Shown: positions 25,435 to 34,010 of the stretch, one piece after another
Position numbering within the stretch: position 1 is the stretch's first letter
Layout: each line of letters opens with the position of its first letter
NCBI GenBank assembly: GCA_029251885.1
Contig: JAQXCL010000060.1
Coordinates: 1-36,901 of the forward strand
From: Opitutales bacterium
GTDB lineage: Bacteria; Verrucomicrobiota; Verrucomicrobiia; Opitutales; Seribacteraceae
Reading direction: 5' to 3'
Length of the DNA: 36,901 nucleotides
Program-made: the position numbers and the translations under genes
Notes under the pieces: generated by a model
What the model saw: only the letters and a program-made list of their open reading frames with translations
Told to the model about the DNA's origin: nothing
Database searches by the model: none

Positions 25435-27933
25435 GTGGATGCATTCAGAGAATTACCAGTTTTTCAAGCATTTGAAAAATTTAAGCAAAAATGGGAAACT
25501 AATTCCCATGTTATTCTAAAATCACCTACTGGGTCGGGTAAATCCATTGCACTACCTTATTTACTAGCCAAATCTGGTCTGGCTACTGGCAAAATTCTGG
25601 TTGTTCAGCCACGAAGAATAGCTGCACGGGTACTTGCAGGTCAAGTTGCCCGTATGGCGGGCTGGTCAATAGGTAAAGAAGTTGGTTATCAAGTTCGCTT
25701 TGACAAAAAATACTGCTCAATAACTCAAATTGTTTATGTAACCGATGGCATTGCTTTGGCCAAGCTGTTAGGCGAAGAAAAATTAAATGAATTTGAGGTA
25801 GTCATTCTTGACGAATTTCATGAGAGAAGTGCTCAGATTGATCTGTGCTTGGGATTAGCCTTACAATTATGGCAATCATCAAAGCCAGATCTTCGTATTA
25901 TAGTAACCTCCGCTACTTTAAACCTTTCCGCATTAAACCAATTTATACCTCAATCTGGGTGCTTGGAGTTAAAAGATCGCTCCTATCCGGTCGAAGTCGA
26001 ATACCAGGTTGTGAAGAAGGAATTGCCCCCTTGGAAGACATTGGTTGACCTTTTGCCTAGGTTATTGAGCAAAATGGATGGCGACATTTTGATTTTCATG
26101 GATGGAGCTTATGAAATTTCTAAAACGGTAAGTGCAATCATAACAAGTTCTTGGTCAAGCGGGCTGGAAATAAGGTCGCTATTTGGTGACCTGTCTAGCG
26201 AGAAGCAAGATATGGCATTGGCTCCCAGTAAAAAAAGGAAAATTATCGTCAGTACAAATATTGCAGAGACATCCTTAACGATTGAGGGGATACGGATTGT
26301 TATTGATACAGGAAAAGCTAAAAAAATGCGTTATGATCAGAATCGTGGAATAAACGCTTTATTATCCGAGCCAATTAGCAGAAGCTCTGCCGATCAACGA
26401 ACTGGTCGAGCTGGAAGGCTCGGACCCGGTTATTGTCTTAGATTATGGAGTCATACAGAGCATGAAAAGCGTGTCGAATTTGATCTTCCAGAAATTAATA
26501 GAATAGACTTAAGTCAAATTTATTTAAATTTTTTAAGGTTTGATATCGATCTCGAGCAACTGGATTTGTTTGATCCAGTTGCTCAGTCCGCCCTAAACGA
26601 TGCGAAGACTAAGTTAAAAGACCTTGGTGCACTTACCGATCAGAATAATTTGACTGAGCATGGAACTCGAATGAGCCGATTACCAGTTCACCCCAATTGG
26701 TCGCATGCTTTACTTAAAGCAAACGAAAAGAATTTGGCCCCAGTGATTGCCTTACTTTTGGCAATGCTTGAGGAACGACCTCCTGTACAATCCGAAGTGC
26801 TAAGTGATTTTTATCCTATGCCTAATCCAAGATCCGATGCATATTGTTTACTTCTGGCTTTTGAAGAGGCATCTAGAAGAAAGTTTTCAGTTGAAGATTG
26901 TAGAAAACTGGGAATTCATGCCGGAAGGTGTAAAGATTCTGAACTTCTAGCACATTCGCTTTGTAATATGCTTGGGCTTGAATACAAATTGGAAATTCCA
27001 AGCTTTGATGAGTTATCTAAAATTCTAATATCCTGTTTCCCTAGAGCTATCGCTCGTCTTGTAAGTGCAGGCAGGCGAATTTACGAGGATGCTCAGGGGC
27101 GTCGACTCCATTTAAGCAAAAGATCGGTTCTTGGAAGTGAGCATTTCATTTTACCATTACGAGTAGTTGAGAAAAAAATTAGAGGTTCTTTGGTTCTGGA
27201 GATGGAGTGGGCAACAGGACTGAATGAGGATTGGATAAGGAAATTTATTGGGCCGAAAAAAAATAAGACTACGGAAGTTTACTTAGATTTAAACACTCGA
27301 AAAGTGGTAAAAAAAGAAGTCGAGTCTTGGCAAAACCTAATTCTTTCAATTCGTGAATCTGAGGATGTAAGCAAGGAAGAAAAAACCAAAGCTTATGCCA
27401 ATGCCTTGTTGTTGGGAGATTTAAAATTAAAAAAATGGGATGTAAGAGTGGATAAGTTGTTAGAGCGGCAGAGCTTTCTTGCCCGACATTTTCCTGAACT
27501 GGGAATTAAGGAATTTGACGACGGTCTAAAGGTTCTTTTTTTCGAGCAATTGTGTGAATCAGGATCTACTTGGCGTGAGATTCGGAATTTAGATGTATAT
27601 GATCCTTTACGAAACTGTTTTTCTAAAGAGGAGAACGAACTTTTGGATGAAGCCGTTCCTGAAAAAATCAATTTGGGTACAAAAAATCGTACCTATCCTA
27701 TTGATTATTCTGACCAAGGAGAAGTTGTGATTAGGGCTATATTGCAAGATTTGTATGAGGTGAAAATACACCCCAAGATCGTTTTTGGAAAACATCCATT
27801 GGTCATTGAAATTCTTGCTCCTAACCGGCGCCCCGTTCAAAGAACGACTGATCTGCCAAGTTTTTGGGGTGGTGCATACCCTATGGTACGTAAGGAATTA
27901 GCCGGACGCTACCCCAAGCATGAATGGCGTTGA
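25435..27933 (+). CDS. hrpB: ATP-dependent helicase HrpB
   Basis: 832 residues, GTG start. It is a DEAH-family RNA helicase; the role of HrpB in E. coli is uncertain. Motifs: Walker A SPTGSGKS (30-37), DEFH (126-129), SAT (159-161), STNIAETSLTIEG (motif V, about 280) and QRTGRAGRLGPG (motif VI, about 321-332). The DEAH box is DEFH, as in HrpB proteins. After the helicase core comes the OB/winged region and a long HrpB C-terminal domain (about 530-832), containing the segment PFPR-like SCFPRAIARL and a FWGG(A)Y motif near the end, typical of this family. The last 10 bp overlap the next gene, yraN, indicating co-transcription. Confidence 0.94.
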   Translation: MDAFRELPVFQAFEKFKQKWETNSHVILKSPTGSGKSIALPYLLAKSGLATGKILVVQPRRIAARVLAGQVARMAGWSIGKEVGYQVRFDKKYCSITQIVYVTDGIALAKLLGEEKLNEFEVVILDEFHERSAQIDLCLGLALQLWQSSKPDLRIIVTSATLNLSALNQFIPQSGCLELKDRSYPVEVEYQVVKKELPPWKTLVDLLPRLLSKMDGDILIFMDGAYEISKTVSAIITSSWSSGLEIRSLFGDLSSEKQDMALAPSKKRKIIVSTNIAETSLTIEGIRIVIDTGKAKKMRYDQNRGINALLSEPISRSSADQRTGRAGRLGPGYCLRLWSHTEHEKRVEFDLPEINRIDLSQIYLNFLRFDIDLEQLDLFDPVAQSALNDAKTKLKDLGALTDQNNLTEHGTRMSRLPVHPNWSHALLKANEKNLAPVIALLLAMLEERPPVQSEVLSDFYPMPNPRSDAYCLLLAFEEASRRKFSVEDCRKLGIHAGRCKDSELLAHSLCNMLGLEYKLEIPSFDELSKILISCFPRAIARLVSAGRRIYEDAQGRRLHLSKRSVLGSEHFILPLRVVEKKIRGSLVLEMEWATGLNEDWIRKFIGPKKNKTTEVYLDLNTRKVVKKEVESWQNLILSIRESEDVSKEEKTKAYANALLLGDLKLKKWDVRVDKLLERQSFLARHFPELGIKEFDDGLKVLFFEQLCESGSTWREIRNLDVYDPLRNCFSKEENELLDEAVPEKINLGTKNRTYPIDYSDQGEVVIRAILQDLYEVKIHPKIVFGKHPLVIEILAPNRRPVQRTTDLPSFWGGAYPMVRKELAGRYPKHEWR

Positions 27934-28367
27934 AGAAAGCTGGACTCTCTAGGATATTCTGTGAGCTTATTTGGTTTTTAGGTGGCTCTTTGCCCCTTAG
28001 AAACAATCAAACACGCGGTTGGTATGGAGAGTGGTTGGCTCGAAGATATTTAAAGCGTAAAAATTTTTCCGTTTTGAAAAAAAATTGGCGTAGTCCTAAA
28101 GACGCTCGTCGTGAAATTGATCTCGTTTGTCTGGACGGCGAATGCTTGGTATTTGTGGAAGTGCGGGCACGATCCGAAAGTTCTTTGAATAGCGGATACT
28201 ATTCAATTAATTATCAAAAAAAAAATACCTTGTTACGAGGCTGCTCGGATTTTTTAAATCAAAATAAGGACAGGTATAACACTTATCGATTTGATGTCGT
28301 CGAAATTGACTTGGTAGAGTCTCACAATAAGTTATTTCATCACGAAAACGTTTCCCTCTTTCCATAA
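27924..28367 (+). CDS. YraN/UPF0102-family protein
   Basis: 147 residues. The YraN core runs from about 30 to 130 with the family order: GWYGEWLARRYLKRKNF, a NWRS segment, then REIDLVCLDGECLVFVEVRAR. This last part is a restriction-endonuclease-like fold with the conserved Asp and Glu; the E-x-K lysine is Arg here (EVR), a common YraN variant. Function is unknown; proposed roles concern Holliday-junction or DNA-processing nucleases. It overlaps the hrpB stop by 10 bp. The first about 28 residues beyond the core may not be real: a later start is possible. Confidence 0.9.
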   Translation: MALKKAGLSRIFCELIWFLGGSLPLRNNQTRGWYGEWLARRYLKRKNFSVLKKNWRSPKDARREIDLVCLDGECLVFVEVRARSESSLNSGYYSINYQKKNTLLRGCSDFLNQNKDRYNTYRFDVVEIDLVESHNKLFHHENVSLFP

Positions 28368-28397
28368 TACTCTACTCTTTATATTATAGAAAGTTTT

Positions 28398-29912
28398 ATG
28401 AAAAATTCTGGAAAAAGGAGCATTCCTCCAACTGTTATGGTAATTTTTGGTGCATCGGGCGATCTTACTGCCCGCAAACTTGTTCCAGCACTGTTCAATT
28501 TATCTTTAGACCACTTACTGCCTAAGGACTTTTTTTTAATTGGTTATGGGCGTAAACATGTTTCCGATGATGATTTTCGGTCTGGGCTTAAAAAATCTTT
28601 ATCTGCTCATTCCCGGAGACCTGTAAATAAAGATATTTGGGATAAGTTGGAGCCAGGTGTTTCTTTCCATACTGGAGCCTACGATGATCCATCAAGCTTT
28701 GAGGAGTTGAAGCTTAAAATTGAAAAGATTGAGGAGATGGTTGGTGGACCAATTCAGTGTATGTTTTATCTATCAACTCCCCCGTCAGGATTTTTACCAA
28801 TTCTTGAGAATTTGGGAAACAGTGGCTTGGCTAGATTGCATAAAAATACCCCTTCTGCTTCCAAGGTTATCGTAGAAAAGCCATTTGGTAGAGATCTGGA
28901 TAGTGCTCGCGAACTTAATCAAATGATAAATCGTAGGTTTTCAGAGTCACAGGTCTTTCGAATTGACCACTATCTAGGTAAAGAAACTGTACAAAGCTTA
29001 TTGGTTCAAAGATTTGCTAATAGCATTTTTGAGCCAGTATGGAATCGAAATTATGTGTCCTCTGTTCAAATTACCGTATCAGAAGACCTCGGGGTAGGTT
29101 CGCGTGCAGGTTATTATGATCGTAGCGGAGCAATGCGAGATATGATCCAAAATCATGTCATGCAATTGCTCGCCCTGACCACTATGGAGCCACCATCGTC
29201 GTTGGATCCTGAAGCTATACGGGACGAGAAAGTCAAGGCATTGCAAGCAATTAAGCCATTGAAATTAAACGACCCTCATGCAGAGGTCGTTCGTGGAGTT
29301 TATACAGAAGGACTAGTTGGTGGCGAAAAGGCGATTGGTTACCAAAACGAAAATGGTGTCTCATCTACATCTTACACTGAAACTTACGCAGGGCTTTGTT
29401 TGCAATTGGATAACTGGCGCTGGAAGGGAGTGCCTTTTTACATAAGATCAGGCAAGCGACTTGCTCGTAAAGTAAGTGAAATCGTGGTTCAGTTCACTCG
29501 TCCTCCCGCCATTCTTTTTGGCCATGACTCAAGACAACCTCTTTCTCCCAACCTTCTGACGATTCGTATTCAACCAAATGAAGGAGTGGGTTTAAGTTTA
29601 AATTCGAAGACTCCAGGTCTTGAGACTAAGCTTCAACCAGTCAATCTGTCTTTTGGCTATGAAACGACTTTTGGCTCAAATACACCTGAAGCATATGAAC
29701 GTCTTATACTTGATGCATTGGCTGGAGACGGAACGCTTTTTATCAGGGGCGATGAAGCAGAAAACTCGTGGGCGTTACTAACGCCGGTTCTCGATTATTG
29801 GCAATCTATGGGCAACCAAGGGTTAGAGGAATATGCTGCTGGATCATGGGGTCCTTTGGCAGCCGATAAATTATTACTTCAACGGGGGCATGAATGGATT
29901 ACAAATAAATGA
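28398..29912 (+). CDS. zwf: Glucose-6-phosphate 1-dehydrogenase
   Basis: 504 residues, the normal length. It oxidises glucose-6-phosphate to 6-phosphogluconolactone with NADP (some use NAD), the entry to the oxidative pentose phosphate and Entner-Doudoroff routes. Rossmann motif GASGDLT (18-24); substrate-binding signature RIDHYLGKE (188-196) with K195 and H191; the general-base His is H253 in MIQNHVMQ. EKPFGRDL (160-167) is also conserved. It overlaps msrA by four bases (ATGA), so the two are translationally coupled. A pgl or gnd gene is not visible nearby. The start follows a 30-bp AT-rich gap after yraN. Confidence 0.96.
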   Translation: MKNSGKRSIPPTVMVIFGASGDLTARKLVPALFNLSLDHLLPKDFFLIGYGRKHVSDDDFRSGLKKSLSAHSRRPVNKDIWDKLEPGVSFHTGAYDDPSSFEELKLKIEKIEEMVGGPIQCMFYLSTPPSGFLPILENLGNSGLARLHKNTPSASKVIVEKPFGRDLDSARELNQMINRRFSESQVFRIDHYLGKETVQSLLVQRFANSIFEPVWNRNYVSSVQITVSEDLGVGSRAGYYDRSGAMRDMIQNHVMQLLALTTMEPPSSLDPEAIRDEKVKALQAIKPLKLNDPHAEVVRGVYTEGLVGGEKAIGYQNENGVSSTSYTETYAGLCLQLDNWRWKGVPFYIRSGKRLARKVSEIVVQFTRPPAILFGHDSRQPLSPNLLTIRIQPNEGVGLSLNSKTPGLETKLQPVNLSFGYETTFGSNTPEAYERLILDALAGDGTLFIRGDEAENSWALLTPVLDYWQSMGNQGLEEYAAGSWGPLAADKLLLQRGHEWITNK

Positions 29913-30541
29913 AAACTTTTATATACCGAGTATTTATTAAAGTCTGGCTATTCTCTGCCGTTTGTTTGGGTTTATTTGCAAAGGTGGATAAGTTTGAAAA
30001 TGTGAATAATGTCCATCCAAAAACCGTAGATTCCAAAAACCAGTTTGCTCTAATTGGAGGCGGATGCTTTTGGTGTACCGAAGCGGTATTTGAACAGATT
30101 GATGGGATTATATCCGTAATCTCTGGATATGCCGGTGGGCAGACCGAAAACCCTACGTACAAAGATATATGTACCGGAAAAAGTGGACATGCTGAGGTTA
30201 TAAAAATTCATTTCGACCCATCAAAAGTTTCATTTGCTCGAATTTTAGAAATTTTCGGAAATGCACATGATCCAACGACTCTTAACAGGCAAGGTGCGGA
30301 TGTAGGTACTCAATATCGTTCGACAATTATGTTTTACAATGAAAAGCAAAAAAAAGAGGCAGAATTATGGAAAGAAAAACTAACAGCTAAGCTTGTTGAT
30401 GCGGTTGTTACCGAAATTGTTTCTGCTCCCAAATTCTATCCGGCTGAGGATTATCACCAAGATTATTATGCTAAGAATCCAGAACAAGGTTATTGTTCCT
30501 TTGTTATTCGCCCAAAACTTAAAAAACTTGGGCTAGAATAA
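29909..30541 (+). CDS. msrA: Exported peptide methionine-S-sulfoxide reductase MsrA
   Basis: 210 residues. The catalytic motif GGGCFWCTE has the nucleophile C53 with C56; conserved further residues are GYAGGQTENPTYKDICTGKSGHAE and HDPTTLNRQGADVGTQYRS, the usual MsrA core. It reduces Met-S-sulfoxide in proteins. About 24 N-terminal hydrophobic residues (to around LFA) form a signal peptide or anchor, so this MsrA probably works outside the cytoplasm; a Cys at 19 does not fit a lipobox well. The start overlaps the zwf stop by 4 bp. Because zwf provides NADPH, coupling it to methionine repair makes sense, but periplasmic reduction would need a membrane electron carrier. Confidence 0.95.
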   Translation: MKTFIYRVFIKVWLFSAVCLGLFAKVDKFENVNNVHPKTVDSKNQFALIGGGCFWCTEAVFEQIDGIISVISGYAGGQTENPTYKDICTGKSGHAEVIKIHFDPSKVSFARILEIFGNAHDPTTLNRQGADVGTQYRSTIMFYNEKQKKEAELWKEKLTAKLVDAVVTEIVSAPKFYPAEDYHQDYYAKNPEQGYCSFVIRPKLKKLGLE

Positions 30542-30794
30542 AGATTTGAAATATTTTTAGGGAGTTCAAAGCTCCACATTGTCTCTAGCACATTTTTTTT
30601 TTTTTTTTTGTTAGCCTAATATTTTTATGCTAGATATGCATGTCGTGCAAGAAATCTGGGTCTCATTAGATTAAATATCAGGTAAAAGCTTAAAAAATAA
30701 AAAAAGTGAAGAATGCATAGATGATGCATAAACACTCAATTATTGGCATTATAAAATCCTTGCCAAAAATATTGTTTGGTAATTATCTAAATTT
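30542..30794. promoter_or_regulatory. 253-bp intergenic region upstream of the PAS-AraC gene
   Basis: The longest gene-free stretch in the window. It holds a weak hairpin GGAG/CTCC (30561-30575), a run of 17 T (30593-30609), and three ATGCAT palindromes (30636-30641, 30713-30718 and 30724-30729; the last two are 11 bp apart as direct repeats of ATGCATA). The palindromes lie upstream of an AraC-type gene and are candidate operators. The T-run, 17-18 nt after the hairpin, is too far away for a classical terminator. Confidence 0.45.
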
Positions 30795-31577
30795 ATGGAT
30801 AAAGAGAAATTTAATGATTCATCAAAATCTATTCGTCACATAACCGAATGGTTTGAAAAAAATCAATGTAACTCTCTTTGTGTATCTGGTCTTTTTGATG
30901 ATTTGCCCGGAGTAAGCTTTTTTATTAAAGATCGTGAACACCGACTAGTGATGGTCAATGAAGGTTTTTTACCTAGACTGGGTTTATCTCAGCAAGAATT
31001 GTTTGGAAAAACTGATTTTGATTTATTTCCTGCCCGATTAGCGGAGCATTTTAGGAGGGATGACCGAGATATTTTTGAATCGAAAAAACCGAAGTTAAAT
31101 ATTTTGGAATTGGTTTTCAATAGCCAAGGTTTACCTGACTGGTATCTAACTAATAAGTATCCGATTTTTAATGATCGTGCGGATGTTATTGGATTAATGG
31201 GAACTGTTCGTCCATACGGAGATGGAGAGAATAAAGAATTAAAATGGGAAAGAGACGACGAAATTGGCCGTGCAGTTAATCATATTCGAAATAATTTTCG
31301 TGGTGAAATTTCAATTAGCGACCTAGTGGAGGTATCTGGGATTCCTCATCGGAAACTGCATCGTGGATTTGTCGAGTTGTTCGGTACTGCTCCTATGCAA
31401 TTCATAACGAGAACACGAATTGAGGCTGCTTGTGATGATTTACTTTCATCCAGTAAGAAATTATCCATAATTGCTGGGGAGAACGGCTTTTACGACCAGA
31501 GTTCGTTCACACAACTATTTAGGAGACAAATGAAAATAACGCCCTTAAAATATAGAAAACAAAGAGGCTTTATTTAG
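30795..31577 (+). CDS. PAS-domain AraC-family transcriptional regulator
   Basis: 260 residues. The N-terminal sensor is PAS-like (about 35-145): LPGVSFFIKDREHRLVMVN and LFGKTDFDLFPARLAEHF are the classic PAS pattern with strands, then the DxxFFP-like loop. The C-terminal AraC-type double helix-turn-helix is about 155-257: ISDLVEVSGIPHRKLHRGF (HTH 1) and NGFYDQSSFTQLFRRQMKITPLKYRK (HTH 2). PAS-AraC proteins of this type are frequent in Verrucomicrobia. The ligand is not evident. Three ATGCAT palindromes upstream may be its own operators. The neighbour 3 bp downstream is convergent, so no co-transcribed target is visible. Confidence 0.9.
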   Translation: MDKEKFNDSSKSIRHITEWFEKNQCNSLCVSGLFDDLPGVSFFIKDREHRLVMVNEGFLPRLGLSQQELFGKTDFDLFPARLAEHFRRDDRDIFESKKPKLNILELVFNSQGLPDWYLTNKYPIFNDRADVIGLMGTVRPYGDGENKELKWERDDEIGRAVNHIRNNFRGEISISDLVEVSGIPHRKLHRGFVELFGTAPMQFITRTRIEAACDDLLSSSKKLSIIAGENGFYDQSSFTQLFRRQMKITPLKYRKQRGFI

Positions 31578-31580
31578 GAT

Positions 31581-32708
31581 TTATATTCCGCTTCCGTAAA
31601 TTTTTATTCTACGAATGTAAACTTCTGAATGTTCTTCAGCGATTGACCACCAATTGAGATTATCTGTACTTGGAACGGAACCATTTTCAAAAGCTTCCAC
31701 CAACCTAGCACCTTCCATGGATAGTACCCTAACCATAACATCTATAACATCTGGGAATAGGTAGAAGGTTTTATTGTTTAGAGTTTGATAAGCTTTGTAG
31801 GATGTTGCCATAAATTCATCTGCAAGTAGATTTCCTGGGGAACTTATGTCAATGGGAGGAAAAACCTGAACCAAATTTCCCGTACCAAAACTGTTTTTTT
31901 CTAAATGGTAGGCTCTGATTCCAAAATCTATAATATTTGAAGCTAGAGAAAAGGATGTTGGTGAATAATCAGTCCCGTCTGTTACGATAGGATTAGTTAT
32001 GGAGGAAGGAATTCGCGGAGTGCCTAAATCGCTAGGATCAAGAGAGATCAAGGATGCTGATGAATTGTACCCTCCATCAGGGTGGAAATTGTAGCCAGCT
32101 TCAAAGGTGTTTCTAGCGGATACATCAGATCTAAACAGTTGATATTTTGCTCTAGATGAAGGAGAGCCAGTTAATCCGTATCGAATAATTTGATAACCGA
32201 TAGCACGTGCAGAGCCATGGTTTTTTGCATTTGGGTCTAATTCTGGAGATTGAGAGAAAAAACGTAACCAACAACCCGCAACACCAAAACGGGATTCTAA
32301 AAAAGGACCCTGCCCAAGTGCATCAATCTCTGAATCTGTTAATTCTTCACTTGGCCAGTCTGAACCAACTACTCGAAGAGAATCAATCTGGCTTTTACCA
32401 TTACTACTAATGGCCGGATTTACCCATGAACCGCTGTTTTCATTATCGTCAAGTAAAGATATGGTCATCCACACATTTCCATCATTCCTGTAAAGGGCGC
32501 ATTGAAGATCTTCTTGAACCTGATCGAGTACAAATTGCGCAATTTGATTCGTTTCGATTGTGGATGTTGACTTTGACTGAGTCTCGAGAACTTGGGTAGA
32601 AATTAAAAGAAGCATACCGGACAGGAGAGCAGTTACCGAGACTGCCACGAGCAATTCGATGACCGTAAAGCCTTTTGTCCGCGTTAATGGAGGGATCGTT
32701 TCTTTCAT
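31581..32708 (-). CDS. Type IV pilin-like / PilW-type prepilin protein
   Basis: 375 residues. The N-terminal KGFTVIELLVAVSV is a class III signal: cleavage after G13, mature F14, with the diagnostic Glu at +5 (E18). A hydrophobic alpha-1 helix (14-34) follows, then a large extracellular domain with a CALYRN, WLRFF and YQIIRYGL content reminiscent of minor pilins. It resembles PilW-like minor pseudopilins, and possibly the C member of the four-gene Verru_Chthon cassette described from Verrucomicrobia; I could not test this. No other pilin, secretion ATPase or prepilin peptidase gene is adjacent, so it is isolated here. The 64-bp gap to psd (32709-32772) shows no features. Confidence 0.8.
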   Translation of the reverse strand: MKETIPPLTRTKGFTVIELLVAVSVTALLSGMLLLISTQVLETQSKSTSTIETNQIAQFVLDQVQEDLQCALYRNDGNVWMTISLLDDNENSGSWVNPAISSNGKSQIDSLRVVGSDWPSEELTDSEIDALGQGPFLESRFGVAGCWLRFFSQSPELDPNAKNHGSARAIGYQIIRYGLTGSPSSRAKYQLFRSDVSARNTFEAGYNFHPDGGYNSSASLISLDPSDLGTPRIPSSITNPIVTDGTDYSPTSFSLASNIIDFGIRAYHLEKNSFGTGNLVQVFPPIDISSPGNLLADEFMATSYKAYQTLNNKTFYLFPDVIDVMVRVLSMEGARLVEAFENGSVPSTDNLNWWSIAEEHSEVYIRRIKIYGSGI

Positions 32709-32772
32709 TAAAAGATGAATTTAGTACTAACCTTTAACCAGGCAAGTAAAGAGCCAATTTAATTATTAGTAA

Positions 32773-33669
32773 TTATGCGATATGCCCCATGGCTTCTCCG
32801 AACCTAAAGTAAGTTTCATAACCTTTGGCTGATTGTTCCAGAAGTTCCTCACGGAAATTTATTCGATTCTTAGGAAAGATAGTCATGACGCAAGAACCGC
32901 CAAAAGAAAAATATCCAAATTCATCTCCTTTTTCGACAATTGAATTTTCATTTGCGGTAATGTGAACAGATCCCACACAAGTTGCTCCGATTAGAAGTTG
33001 AACCACTTTTCCTACCTGTTCGTTTTCCACAATTGAGAGGTATCTCTTATTTTCCCAAAAAATTGAGATTCTCTTTCTAAGAGCGATTGGATTTACGGAG
33101 AATAAACTACCGTTTATTAATCTGTTATTACTCACTTTGCCAGGAAGTGAAAAGTGAAATCGATGGTAGTCCACAGGGCATAGGCGACTAATAACCATGG
33201 ATCCTTCTCTAAAGGTATTTACCAAGTTTTCAGAACCGAGTAATCTAGTAAGATCAAACTCCTGTCCTTTGGCATACACTTGGGAGACTTTTGATAAGTC
33301 TGGCAGGATTAAATGCCTACCATCTGCAGGGAAGACAACTGAAGTTTGGGACGGATGAACTGGTCGAGCTTGAGGTTTTAATTTTCGGAAAAAAAAATCA
33401 TTAAAGCTTTTGTAGCTGTCGGTGTTCTCTAAAAACTCGTCTGTGTTAAGCTCGTATTTTGTGATGAAAGGACAAATTTTGGAACGGCTTTCAAGGGTAT
33501 CCATTTTCTTTCCATACCACTTGGAGAACCAAGGTCTTTTAACCATTCCCCACAATCCAATCCTTCCCAAAATGTTTTCGTAAGAAAAACGTAACCATTT
33601 TTCCCCGTAGATTTTTTCGGATTCATATTCCGAAAGATAGGGGTTCCAAAAGCGTATTTCCGGATTCAT
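32773..33669 (-). CDS. psd: Phosphatidylserine decarboxylase proenzyme
   Basis: 298 residues. It decarboxylates phosphatidylserine to phosphatidylethanolamine at the inner membrane via a pyruvoyl cofactor made by self-cleavage. The cleavage motif is FGGSCVMT with S259 as the pyruvoyl-forming serine; the canonical motif in E. coli is LGST, so both neighbours differ (G for L and C for T). D116 in PADG and H169/H172 in VDYHRFH are the predicted protease triad residues. The overall shape (SFNDFFFRKLKP in 88-99) resembles the chlamydial/clostridial group of PSDs rather than E. coli. A hairpin terminator separates it from rpmB upstream. Confidence 0.93.
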   Translation of the reverse strand: MNPEIRFWNPYLSEYESEKIYGEKWLRFSYENILGRIGLWGMVKRPWFSKWYGKKMDTLESRSKICPFITKYELNTDEFLENTDSYKSFNDFFFRKLKPQARPVHPSQTSVVFPADGRHLILPDLSKVSQVYAKGQEFDLTRLLGSENLVNTFREGSMVISRLCPVDYHRFHFSLPGKVSNNRLINGSLFSVNPIALRKRISIFWENKRYLSIVENEQVGKVVQLLIGATCVGSVHITANENSIVEKGDEFGYFSFGGSCVMTIFPKNRINFREELLEQSAKGYETYFRFGEAMGHIA

Positions 33670-33686
33670 TTGAAAATAAAAATTAA

Positions 33687-33703
33687 GCCCGATCCGGACG
33701 GGC
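33687..33703 (-). terminator. Intrinsic terminator of rpmB
   Basis: On the minus strand GCCCG pairs with CGGGC (plus-strand positions 33687-33691 and 33699-33703) around a 7-nt loop, immediately followed by a T-rich tract (TTAATTTTTATTTT). It lies between rpmB and psd on the minus strand, 13 bp after the rpmB stop, and its T-tract runs up to the psd start. It suggests that psd has its own promoter or depends on read-through. Confidence 0.6.
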
Positions 33704-33715
33704 CAATCAAAAGTG

Positions 33716-33946
33716 TTAGGCCTTTTGGATTTTTCCAGCCTTTATTGCTTTTACTGATACCCATTGACGCTTAACTTGACCACTGGGAAGTTTAACACGA
33801 ATTCGTTGTAGATTTGGTCTAAAAGTACGTTTGTTGTTTTTGACCAACTGCAAGCCGATACCGCCGGCTTTTTTGCTAACGCCTTTATGGATTATACGAC
33901 CGCCTACTTTAGGGCGCTTACCTGTGATTGCACATATCTTGGACAT
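33716..33946 (-). CDS. rpmB: 50S ribosomal protein L28
   Basis: 76 residues. The N-terminus MSKICAITGKRPKVGG and the RTFRPNLQRIRVKLPSGQ region are the L28 hallmarks. Cys5 is present but a zinc-binding CxxC pair is not (the non-zinc C- form). It is strongly basic. rpmG (L33), the partner in many genomes, does not follow; a terminator does. The 64-bp upstream gap to apbE (33947-34010) shows nothing clear. Confidence 0.96.
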   Translation of the reverse strand: MSKICAITGKRPKVGGRIIHKGVSKKAGGIGLQLVKNNKRTFRPNLQRIRVKLPSGQVKRQWVSVKAIKAGKIQKA

Positions 33947-34010
33947 AATGTAAATAAGGGGATAAGAGTTAAATCATGTCAGAAATTAGCGATCTGACAA
34001 GATAAAAGGC

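Noticed and set aside
30561-30609. Hairpin plus 17-T run as an intrinsic terminator for msrA
   Set aside because: The stem is only 4-5 bp and the T-run starts 17 nt after it, so it does not fit a rho-independent terminator.
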